From contig JAEXSY010000338.1 in NCBI GenBank assembly GCA_023440105.1, positions 1 through 5,422 on the forward strand: DNA of 5,422 nt, in the 5' to 3' direction. Source of the DNA: Bacillota bacterium (GTDB taxonomy: Bacteria > Bacillota > Clostridia > Clostridiales > Clostridiaceae). The position numbers were made by a program, and so were the translations under genes. The notes below the pieces were generated by a model. It worked only from the letters and a program-made list of their open reading frames with translations. It had not been told where the DNA came from and ran no database searches. Positions 1 to 4,961 of this stretch are shown here, piece by piece (positions within the stretch are counted from its first letter, which is position 1; each line of letters opens with the position of its first letter).

Positions 1-5
1 TATAG
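1..5. repeat. Possible left target-site duplication, TATAG
   Basis: TATAG lies directly outside the first end repeat and is matched by TATAG at 3479-3483 outside the last one. Mu and Tn7-type transposases usually duplicate 5 bp, which fits. The match is only 5 bp, the motif sits at the very edge of the window, and it is part of a palindrome (CTATAG), so it may instead belong to the element tip. Confidence 0.45.
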
Positions 6-6
6 A

Positions 7-103
7 TTTGCGAACTAGTGTCTCCAACTTTTCGCAAATTATTTTCTCCTTAAATCTCTTGTTGCTTGCGAATTATAATCTACATTTGCATTTTATTGAC
101 TCT
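7..103. repeat. Left-end array of four degenerate ~19-bp repeats (transposase binding sites)
   Basis: Four direct copies of a T-T-K-G/C-C... repeat ending near TCTCC are visible: L1 at 7-25 (TTTGCGAACTAGTGTCTCC), L2 at 31-49 (TTCGCAAATTATTTTCTCC), L3 at 65-83 (CTTGCGAATTATAATCTAC) and L4 at 85-103 (TTTGCATTTTATTGACTCT). By eye L2, L3 and L4 match L1 at about 14, 13 and 12 of 19 positions. The shared parts are the TTTGC start and the TCTCC end. Inverted counterparts occur at the right end. Multiple ordered copies at each end are typical binding sites for Mu/TnsB-family transposases. That role is inferred. Confidence 0.7.
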
Positions 104-148
104 AATTTTTGTATATTCTAGTCTTCAAAATATGCTTTATTTTAATCT

Positions 149-178
149 AAAAGCTGCAGCTAACGCCACAGCTTTTTT
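149..178. terminator. Bidirectional rho-independent terminator inside the left end
   Basis: AAAAGCTG (149-156) pairs with CAGCTTTT (169-176) around a 12-nt loop. On the plus strand a six-T run (173-178) overlaps and follows the 3' arm. On the minus strand the stem is followed by T-rich sequence. It lies only 4 nt past the stop of the 103-residue gene. It would therefore end the minus-strand operon and also stop transcription entering from the left flank. Confidence 0.7.
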
Positions 179-181
179 CGA

Positions 182-493
182 TTATAGAAACTCTGATATT
201 GATTTTAATGCATAAGATATTGTGATAGCATCAGAGATGCCTAAATGTTTTTCAAGTCTCTCGCTGTTCCAGAAGGTATCTCTAAAATCAGCCAGATCAC
301 TTCCTATGTTTAGGGAAGGAATACAGATATAGTTACCGTAGCAGTAACGGCCTACAACAGCGTATATGTGACTTCCTTTTCCGGTTATATCAATTTCCAG
401 ACTATCTTGTTTTCTATTTACAATATTAACTCTGCCTATCCAATTCCGGTCCGCTTTTAGCGACGCCTGATTATTTTTGCATTGAAACTCCAT
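182..493 (-). CDS. Small accessory protein of the transposon, DUF6618-like (103 aa)
   Basis: This is the last gene of the minus-strand operon, starting 9 nt after the ATPase stop. An AGGAGGG ribosome site sits just upstream of its ATG and overlaps that stop, so it is very likely co-translated with the ATPase. The protein is soluble, without signal peptide, membrane helix or cysteine pairs. Its middle has a beta-rich pattern (EIDITGKGSHIYAVVGRYCYGNY), here given only as landmark residues around 33-55, followed by CIPSLNIGSDLADF and FWNSERL near 57-81. From memory this pattern resembles the family named DUF6618, which I associate with Clostridia; I cannot confirm it by search. No function is known to me. 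Position suggests a role in transposition, such as target immunity, complex assembly or regulation, but that is inference from linkage only. Confidence 0.75.
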   Translation of the reverse strand: MEFQCKNNQASLKADRNWIGRVNIVNRKQDSLEIDITGKGSHIYAVVGRYCYGNYICIPSLNIGSDLADFRDTFWNSERLEKHLGISDAITISYALKSISEFL

Positions 494-502
494 TTTACCC
501 TC

Positions 503-1306
503 CTACAGCAATTCTATTTCATTTGCAGCATCCATAAGTATGTCGGTTGTTATCATCCTAGACTTTTGCTCGCATCCTATAATTAAGGCTTTGTGAATAA
601 GGCTATTAAGCTTACGGATACTTCCGTTACAGCTGCCTGAGGCAGCTTCAAGAGCGTTTTCTTCAAAAATTGTATGGGCTACCCCACAAAGCTTCATGCG
701 GCTTTCTACATACTCTTTCACCTCGTTAAGAGTCAATCCCTGGTATGTATAGTTAATAACAATTCTCTGCTTTAATGCCTCATGTATCTGCATAGAAAGA
801 ATATTGTTCAAGGTAGGTTGTCCTGCTAGGATAAGCATGGCATAGTTTTTACTATCCATATCAAAATTCATTAGAAGTTTTAAGTCAGTAAGAATAGATC
901 GGCTCAGGTACTGTGCCTCATCGATAAGTATTAGAAGTGTAATTTTCTGATCCTTATAGAGTGCACGGATTCGTTCCTGTATTTGTCTGTAATTATCAAT
1001 CTTCCTGTGGGAGGGTTCCAAGCCAAGCCCTGACGCTAGGTCTTTGTAAAACTCATTGGTTGTTATTGTAGTCATGGGTATATATATCACCTTAAATAGG
1101 CTTGGATTTAACGAATTGACAAAGGACTTCATCGTATACGTCTTCCCGGTACCGGGAAGGCCGGTGAAGAGCCCTATTCCACGTATGTTTTTCAGATATT
1201 CCAGACGTTTCATGGCCTCCCTGTAATCCTCACCTTTATAATACTGACTTTCCTTAATATCTTTATCGAAAGGGTTAAACTCCATGCCCCAGTAAGCTTT
1301 ATACAT
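503..1306 (-). CDS. ExeA/TnsC/MuB-like AAA+ ATPase of the transposon (267 aa)
   Basis: Likely transposition ATPase, which in Mu (MuB) and Tn7 (TnsC) forms a filament on target DNA and activates the transposase. Numbered from the chosen start, the Walker A motif GLPGTGKT is at about 49-56, Walker B LLILIDE ends at about 130, a sensor-1-like ILAGQP is at about 159-164, an arginine-finger candidate lies in LKQRI at about 181, and a sensor-2-like GSIRKL is near 228-233. The N-terminus MYKAYWGMEFNPF matches the usual start of ExeA-type transposon ATPases. The start is set at 1306 because GGAGG at 1315-1319 lies 8 nt upstream of that ATG. A longer reading to 1372 adds 22 residues with no homology look and runs back through the transposase gene. 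The start overlaps the transposase stop by 8 nt, suggesting translational coupling. ATPase identity is secure; the exact biochemical role is inferred from the family. Confidence 0.92.
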   Translation of the reverse strand: MYKAYWGMEFNPFDKDIKESQYYKGEDYREAMKRLEYLKNIRGIGLFTGLPGTGKTYTMKSFVNSLNPSLFKVIYIPMTTITTNEFYKDLASGLGLEPSHRKIDNYRQIQERIRALYKDQKITLLILIDEAQYLSRSILTDLKLLMNFDMDSKNYAMLILAGQPTLNNILSMQIHEALKQRIVINYTYQGLTLNEVKEYVESRMKLCGVAHTIFEENALEAASGSCNGSIRKLNSLIHKALIIGCEQKSRMITTDILMDAANEIELL

Positions 1307-2567
1307 GTCCATTACCTCCATCCATACAGCTGTAGTTAATGTTAGCACGTCGCTTTCTTCTTGCATTATCAAGCTTTCGAACCGGCTTCACGCAGTGCAG
1401 CCGCTTATTTTTAGCTTCATCATAAATATATATTTCTGATAAATCATTCGGGTCATACCTGAGTGAGATACTGTGACCTATATATTGCTGGGGAACTTCG
1501 TAAACAATATTAAAAAGAGATACTGTCGCTGTGGCTGTAACCTTTCGTTTAATCCTGTGAAGGAAGCTTTCCTCCAGAGAAGATTTTTCTACAAATCTTA
1601 ATGTATCAAAATCCTTAAGATATCTATCTTTCGGAGACATTCCTATTGAGGAATGAACTCGGTTATTGTAATCTTTAATAAAAAATTCGTTATAGCTTTT
1701 ATTAACATCCTCCAAGGAGTGAAAATCATTCCAGTCAGTAGCATTCATCCAGCGATCTTTCTCTGTCCTGTGACTTCGCTCTATTTTCGCTTTTCCTTTT
1801 GGATGATAGGGTTTTGAATGAATTTTCAGTATGCCGAGCTCTGCACATATCCAGCTAAGCTGATTGTTCTGATAGGAACAGCCATTATCAACGTATAATC
1901 TTTTTGGAACTCCATATTTAAGAATAGCTTTCTGAAATGCTGTCTGCATGTTAACTGCATTATCCTCGAAAAAGAATTCTCCATGGACTATAATCCTGCT
2001 GGCATCATCGATAAATGCAATAAGGTAAGTTTGCCTCTTTTTACCCCCGGTATAGATTACAGGACCCACAGTGGTATCGGCCTGCCAGCAGTCGTTAGCA
2101 TGCTCAAATTCGAAGGAAAGACACTCCTGCGGAGGCATCCTGCCTTTTGACAGATCAGCTGCTCTGAGATATCTATATATTGTGTCTACTGATGCATCGG
2201 TCTCTTTCATATATCCATTTTCAATAAGCTTTTCATAGACCTTTTTCCCAGTTATGTATGGGAATTTTTCCTTGTAAGCCTGTATCTGCTTACATACGTC
2301 GGGCTTTAATGCCCGGGACCGCCCAAGATCAATTCTCGACTGTGGGATGAGAGCCTCCAGTCCTTTAGATGTATATTTCTGGTACCACTTCTTGATGGTA
2401 AGAGGTGAAAACTTCACCAGCTGTCCTGTTGGGAGCATATGCTCCTTATTTGCGACATTGCGAAAATACTCCATCTTGCTGGCTTCTCTGTAAGTTTCCG
2501 ATACTATGGGTGCAATCAGCGAAAAACGGAATAGTGCAATTTCTTTCTTTGTTTCTTCCTTTAACAT
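1299..2567 (-). CDS. DD(35)E transposase/integrase, Mu/TnsB/Tn552-like (422 aa)
   Basis: Catalyses strand cleavage and joining at the element ends. The N-terminal third contains helix-turn-helix regions: residues about 48-85 (FSPLTIKKWYQKY, then GLEALIPQSR) and about 105-140 (GKKVYEKL, VDTIYRYL). The RNase-H-fold catalytic core follows, with D164 in CWQADTT, D227 in LYVDNG and E263 in KPYHPKGKAKIER. Exactly 35 residues separate the second D from E. NNRVHSSIGMSP at about 301-312 is a typical post-catalytic motif of rve-family enzymes. Residues about 340-390 look like the Mu-type C-terminal beta-barrel, and the tail is very basic (RKLDNARRKRR). Its ATG at 2567 has an AGGAGG site about 8 nt upstream. 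All catalytic residues are present and the frame is intact, so the enzyme may be active. Confidence 0.95.
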   Translation of the reverse strand: MLKEETKKEIALFRFSLIAPIVSETYREASKMEYFRNVANKEHMLPTGQLVKFSPLTIKKWYQKYTSKGLEALIPQSRIDLGRSRALKPDVCKQIQAYKEKFPYITGKKVYEKLIENGYMKETDASVDTIYRYLRAADLSKGRMPPQECLSFEFEHANDCWQADTTVGPVIYTGGKKRQTYLIAFIDDASRIIVHGEFFFEDNAVNMQTAFQKAILKYGVPKRLYVDNGCSYQNNQLSWICAELGILKIHSKPYHPKGKAKIERSHRTEKDRWMNATDWNDFHSLEDVNKSYNEFFIKDYNNRVHSSIGMSPKDRYLKDFDTLRFVEKSSLEESFLHRIKRKVTATATVSLFNIVYEVPQQYIGHSISLRYDPNDLSEIYIYDEAKNKRLHCVKPVRKLDNARRKRRANINYSCMDGGNGHV

Positions 2568-2656
2568 TTAGTATTCCTCCTGTTTTTCATGATATTTTTA
2601 TTGTAATCATGGTAATCAGGAGATATCCATGCACAGGCTATGTGGTCACAGGATTA

Positions 2657-3250
2657 TCAGGAGTTACGGCTACCGAAGGTAAGGATATAGGAGCCGGTGC
2701 TCCGACGATTAAGCATAAAAGGCTTCTGGTAATAAAAAAAGTACGAGGATAAAAAAGCATCATAAGAAAGAGCCACAATTATCTTGATAAGCTGAATTAA
2801 AGATGGAGAGCAAGACAACTGCCATAGGGACTTTGCTCTCAAGAGCAGAACAATTCGGTCAAAGAATATTAATAACAGTTTAAGCATCCTGTAGATAACT
2901 TGATAGGAAGTGTGGCTATCCTCCGCAATGCTCAAGATACTCTTTTTATTCACTATATGTTCCGAAACAATCCAAAGGATTGCAGGAAATGTATAAAGCG
3001 AAAAGGGGATAATATCACCAGGTAGAATGGCATGGGTATGTCCACAGGAGCTGCATCTCAGCCTGAGAATATCCAGCTCGGCTTCTTCTAAGCCGGCGTT
3101 TCCCATAACAATAAGGTATCTATGGTAATATCCGTGACGTGTCATAGAGTGCTTAGCACGGCAACAGGGACATGCATATTGAATAGTTATATTAAAATTT
3201 GAAATTGTATCGAAATAGGTATTGTAAGTTGTTGAATAATCAATTATCAT
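2657..3250 (-). CDS. Zinc-ribbon/HTH protein, DUF6431-like (197 aa)
   Basis: First gene of the element. A zinc-ribbon is formed by C27-P-C-C30 and C66-S-S-C69, with H71 and H73 close by. ILPGDIIPFSLYTFPA (75-90) follows, then a helix-turn-helix-like stretch at about 100-125 (NKKSILSIAEDSHTSYQVIYRML) and a hydrophobic helical C-terminal part. From memory this layout matches DUF6431, which is often encoded beside ExeA-type ATPases and DDE transposases in Clostridia. The role is unknown. A DNA-binding job is suggested by zinc-ribbon plus HTH, and a target-choice role like that of TniQ/TnsD is a speculation based on domain type and linkage. The ATG at 3250 has no clear Shine-Dalgarno site; a hairpin lies 12 nt upstream. 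The gap to the transposase gene is 89 nt. Confidence 0.82.
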   Translation of the reverse strand: MIIDYSTTYNTYFDTISNFNITIQYACPCCRAKHSMTRHGYYHRYLIVMGNAGLEEAELDILRLRCSSCGHTHAILPGDIIPFSLYTFPAILWIVSEHIVNKKSILSIAEDSHTSYQVIYRMLKLLLIFFDRIVLLLRAKSLWQLSCSPSLIQLIKIIVALSYDAFLSSYFFYYQKPFMLNRRSTGSYILTFGSRNS

Positions 3251-3261
3251 AAAAATGGTGG

Positions 3262-3285
3262 TAGAGACTACCTTGGTAGTTTCTA
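3262..3285 (-). promoter_or_regulatory. Hairpin in the leader of the DUF6431-like gene
   Basis: TAGAGACTACC (3262-3272) and GGTAGTTTCTA (3275-3285) form an 11-bp stem with one G-U wobble and a 2-nt spacer (a few central pairs would open in practice). It ends 12 nt before the ATG of the DUF6431-like gene, where a ribosome site would be expected, and no good Shine-Dalgarno sequence is seen. It could limit translation of the first gene, or block ribosome entry on read-through transcripts. The function is inferred. Confidence 0.4.
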
Positions 3286-3299
3286 TGTTTCAAAGTATC

Positions 3300-3333
3300 G
3301 GGTGATCCTATTGCTGGTAGGGTCACCCTTTTC
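3300..3333 (+). terminator. Hairpin terminator inside the right end, facing outward
   Basis: GGGTGATCC (3300-3308) pairs with GGGTCACCC (3320-3328) with one G-U pair and an 11-nt loop. On the plus strand TTTTC follows directly. In that direction it would stop transcripts leaving the element toward the flavoprotein fragment. On the minus strand the same hairpin lies in the operon leader without a following T-run, so it should be a structure and not a stop. Confidence 0.5.
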
Positions 3334-3349
3334 AGTTATTTCAATTCTA

Positions 3350-3378
3350 ATCTTATCAAAAAACAAGGAGCAGGTAAA
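3350..3378 (-). promoter_or_regulatory. Weak candidate promoter for the transposon operon
   Basis: Read on the minus strand, TTTACC (3378-3373) and TAAGAT (3355-3350) are separated by 17 nt. Each matches the sigma-A consensus at 4 of 6 positions. It lies about 100 nt before the first gene of the element, upstream of both leader hairpins. The match is poor and other A+T-rich alternatives exist. Confidence 0.2.
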
Positions 3379-3423
3379 ACACAACTTCCATTGTGGTCTA
3401 TCTACTCCTTTTCTTTTCGTACT

Positions 3424-3477
3424 GGAGATATAAAAGTGCAATATTCTTTACTTTTTTAGGGAGATTAAAATGCGAAA
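3424..3477 (-). repeat. Right-end repeats, inverted relative to the left array
   Basis: Two copies are clear on the minus strand: R1 at 3477-3460 (TTTCGCATTTTAATCTCC) and R2 at 3441-3424 (TTGCACTTTTATATCTCC). R1 aligns well with left copy L2 apart from a 2-nt gap, and also with L4. A third, weaker candidate is at 3384-3367 (TTGTG...GCTCC). R1 starts one base inside the TATAG motif, exactly as L1 does on the left. This symmetry is the main support for placing the right boundary here. Confidence 0.65.
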
Positions 3478-3478
3478 C

Positions 3479-3483
3479 TATAG
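3479..3483. repeat. Possible right target-site duplication, TATAG
   Basis: Direct copy of the TATAG at 1-5, lying between the last end repeat and the flavoprotein fragment. Its last three bases are an in-frame TAG immediately before the first codon that resembles the flavoprotein, so as native target sequence it would have put a stop in that gene. That slightly favours reading it as part of the element tip. Confidence 0.4.
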
Positions 3484-4257
3484 GTATCTACAGTTACACA
3501 TTATACAGCAATAGTTCAAGAAGAATCTGGCAAGACATTTGCTGAACGAATGAAAGAGCAGGCGCTCGGTGCCGGTGTGGAGATTCGTTATGAAAATGTG
3601 ACAGAGACAAAACTTACAGGTGAAATAAAGAAAGTCGTTACGGATAAAGAAAGTTATGAATCTAAAACCTTAATTTTGGCAAATGGTGGTTCTGGTCGTA
3701 TGTTAGGTATTCCCGGGGAAAGTCTGAAAGGTGTCAGATTAAATGCACCAAAAGATGGTTTGGATTATAAAGGAAAGAATGTTTATGTAATCGGGGGAGC
3801 AGATGGAGCAGTAAAGGAAGCTCTTTATCTGGCTGAAATAGCAGGAAAGGTAGTTATTGTATGTGTGGAAGATGAACTTGCATGTATACAGGAATTCAAA
3901 GATAAAGTTGTTATCCATGATAATATTGAAATCATGCCACATTCAAGCCTTACTGCAGTATATGGCAACGAAGCGGTGGAAGAACTTGAATTTACAGATA
4001 ACAAAACTGGAAAGAAGCAGATTGTAAAAGATGCAGAGTGCGGAGTATTTGTATATGCGGGGATTGTTCCGAATACGCAGATGTACACAGAATTGAAGTT
4101 AGATGGCGGCTATATTCCCGTTGATGATTCCATGCAGACGGAAATCCCGGGAGTATTTGCGGCAGGAGATATCCGTGTGAAAAAAGTGAGACAGGTGGCT
4201 ACAGCGGTTGCCGATGGTGCAATCGCAGGTATTCAGGCAGCAGCAATTTGCTTATAA
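3484..4257 (+). pseudogene. Thioredoxin-reductase-like flavoprotein, 5' truncated at the transposon end
   Basis: An open frame of 257 codons begins right after an in-frame TAG at 3481 and ends at 4257. The first residues (VSTVTHYTAIVQEESGKTFAERM) correspond to the part of thioredoxin reductase just after the conserved GGQ. The N-terminal FAD-binding GxGxxG segment and start codon, roughly 35-40 residues, are therefore missing. Counting from the ATG at 3550, the ANGG motif is near 44-47, the dinucleotide-binding VIGGADGA at 80-87, and the C-terminal FAD motif FAAGD at 203-207. The usual CATC redox pair reads NAPK (65-68), and the NADPH signature HRR reads VCVE near 105. A 235-residue product from ATG 3550 is possible, but no ribosome site is seen and it could not bind FAD normally. 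The parent was probably a CxxC-less reductase, perhaps using NADH or ferredoxin. The codons after the junction look undamaged, suggesting a recent disruption. Confidence 0.82.
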
Positions 4258-4278
4258 AATTAAATGTATAAAACCAGT

Positions 4279-4327
4279 AATCCTCTATCTCCCTATTACA
4301 GGGGGGTAGAGGATTTGTAATTTTTAT
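4279..4327 (+). terminator. Strong rho-independent terminator after the flavoprotein fragment
   Basis: AATCCTCTATCTCCC (4279-4293) pairs with GGGGGGTAGAGGATT (4301-4315) along 15 positions, nine outer pairs being perfect and the inner ones including G-U wobbles. The loop is 7 nt. TGTAATTTTTAT follows. It lies 21 nt after the stop of the flavoprotein frame, marking the end of that original transcription unit. Confidence 0.85.
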
Positions 4328-4466
4328 AAGGATATATGATTTAGCTTTTTGGGAATAAGGTTGCACAATATAGAATAAATATTATGGTGTAAAGTTTAAT
4401 TGTAAATAAATCTAACGTTCCATTCATAAACTGACTCTATGCTATTTTTAAACATTGGGTCGGGTT
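4328..4466. other. A+T-rich intergenic stretch with a weak promoter candidate
   Basis: No gene is seen here. TTGCAC (4361-4366) and TATGGT (4383-4388), 16 nt apart, form a mediocre sigma-A-like pair that could drive the two small genes downstream. An in-frame TAA at 4449-4451 closes the frame of the next small ORF on its 5' side. The drop in G+C relative to the flavoprotein fragment begins in this stretch. Confidence 0.3.
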
Positions 4467-4643
4467 ATGCATGTCATGGTAGAAAATCCAACCTATTCTA
4501 CTCCTGATGAGATAGAGCCTAATGTTAAATATGCTAAAAAAGCGATTGCAAAACAGATTTCTACAAAAACAGCAATCAAGAAGAGTATTGCTATAACAAC
4601 TGGTAGATTTGTTTTAGGTGGATTAGCTGCGAGGAGGGTTTAA
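4467..4643 (+). CDS. Small basic protein of unknown function (58 aa)
   Basis: I do not recognise this product. From ATG 4467 it has 58 residues. The first part is acidic (STPDEIEPN at about 12-20) and the rest is lysine-rich (KYAKKAIAKQ, then TKTAIKKSIAITTGRF), ending with LGGLAARRV. There is no cysteine and no clear membrane helix, though the C-terminal half could form a cationic amphipathic helix. GGGTCGGG lies before the ATG as a poor ribosome site; a TTG at 4455 would add four residues. Its stop is 5 nt before the next small gene, which has its excellent ribosome site inside this frame, so the two may be translated together. It could be a real small gene such as a peptide with its partner, a fragment of a larger one, or chance. 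Confidence 0.4.
   Translation: MHVMVENPTYSTPDEIEPNVKYAKKAIAKQISTKTAIKKSIAITTGRFVLGGLAARRV
4631..4638 (+). promoter_or_regulatory. Ribosome binding site that fixes a TTG start
   Basis: GAGGAGGG is a near-perfect Shine-Dalgarno sequence 10 nt before the TTG at 4649. No ATG lies at a suitable distance; the next in-frame ATG, at 4712, has no site and would remove the first membrane helix. This is the main evidence that the 4649 frame is a real gene. Confidence 0.7.
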
Positions 4644-4648
4644 GCATT

Positions 4649-4933
4649 TTGATAGAGTTTGTAGTTATCATAATAATATACTTTATAGCTTTGTTTTCTG
4701 CGGGATATCGAATGGATGAACAATTTAGGCTTTCGTCAGGTTTAATAAATAAACATAGGGTTCGTTTAAATAAAAAGCTTAAACAATGTTATTTATTAAA
4801 GGATAAGTCTAGAAAAAATTATTTTTTAACTGTAGCTGTGGCACAACAGTTTGTTGCTTATGTTATGTTAACTGCAAACATCATGGTTTTGTTGACCTGT
4901 GATTTACAAAACTGTGTATTGCTCTGGCTCTAA
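4649..4933 (+). CDS. Small two-helix membrane protein of unknown function (94 aa)
   Basis: I do not recognise the family. Residues about 3-19 form a very hydrophobic helix (IEFVVIIIIYFIALFSA). A basic loop follows at about 30-57 (INKHRVRLNKKLKQ, KDKSRKN), then a second hydrophobic helix at about 58-83. The last residues are DLQNCVLLWL. The strongly basic loop should face the cytoplasm, placing both ends outside. The TTG start is supported by the GAGGAGGG site. It follows the 58-residue frame by 5 nt and may act with it, as small membrane proteins next to small peptides sometimes do (immunity, toxin or signalling pairs). Nothing in the sequence decides this. Confidence 0.6.
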   Translation: MIEFVVIIIIYFIALFSAGYRMDEQFRLSSGLINKHRVRLNKKLKQCYLLKDKSRKNYFLTVAVAQQFVAYVMLTANIMVLLTCDLQNCVLLWL

Positions 4934-4946
4934 AAGAGGGACAATG

Positions 4947-4961
4947 AGATAATCATTATCG
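4947..4961. promoter_or_regulatory. Fur-box-like palindrome
   Basis: The core GATAATCATTATC (4948-4960) is a perfect inverted repeat around C4954, and outer bases 4943-4945 and 4963-4965 also pair. Against the 7-1-7 Fur box (TGATAAT-N-ATTATCA) it matches every arm position except the outermost base on each side. It lies about 140 nt upstream of the MASE3-like gene and just past the stop of the small membrane protein. No convincing promoter overlaps it, and A+T-rich sequence makes chance palindromes common. Confidence 0.35.

Larger units (their letters stand above)
6..3478 (-). mobile_element. Compact four-gene Mu/Tn7-like transposon (DDE transposase + AAA+ ATPase)
   Basis: All genes between the two ends lie on the minus strand: a zinc-ribbon/HTH protein, a DD(35)E transposase, an ExeA/TnsC-like ATPase and a 103-residue protein. 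Pairing a DDE transposase with an AAA+ partner is known from Mu, Tn7, Tn552 and Tn5053-type elements. The boundaries are inferred from end repeats: outermost copies begin at 7 on the left and at 3477 (reverse complement) on the right, each one base inside a TATAG motif (1-5 and 3479-3483). If TATAG is a 5-bp target duplication the element is 6-3478. CTATAG is a palindrome, so it could instead be the tip of the inverted repeats, giving about 1-3483. The sequence left of position 1 is not available, so the two readings cannot be separated here. All four reading frames are open, so the element may be functional. Confidence 0.8.

Noticed and set aside
7..103. Left-end repeats as a CRISPR array
   Set aside because: The copies are degenerate, spaced 2 to 16 nt apart without uniform spacers, and inverted counterparts exist at the other end of the element, which fits transposase sites and not CRISPR.
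1307..1372. 22-residue N-terminal extension of the ATPase
   Set aside because: It lies inside the transposase 3' end, while GGAGG at 1315-1319 is correctly spaced for the ATG at 1306, where the family-typical MYKAY start occurs.
2405..2752. 115-codon plus-strand frame across the transposase start and the DUF6431-like gene end
   Set aside because: It runs antisense to two well-supported genes, has no ribosome site, and its translation shows no recognisable domain.
3470..3517. Short frame from ATG 3470 preceded by AGGGAG, crossing the transposon boundary
   Set aside because: It encodes only about 15 residues, is out of frame with the flavoprotein, and its apparent ribosome site is part of right-end repeat R1.
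3739..4088. Two minus-strand frames (67 and 87 codons) within the flavoprotein fragment
   Set aside because: They are antisense shadows of clear thioredoxin-reductase-like coding sequence and have no supporting motifs.
4455..4933. The two small frames as one gene split by a frameshift
   Set aside because: The second frame has its own near-perfect ribosome site and a membrane-helix start, and the first ends with no sequence that continues naturally into the second.
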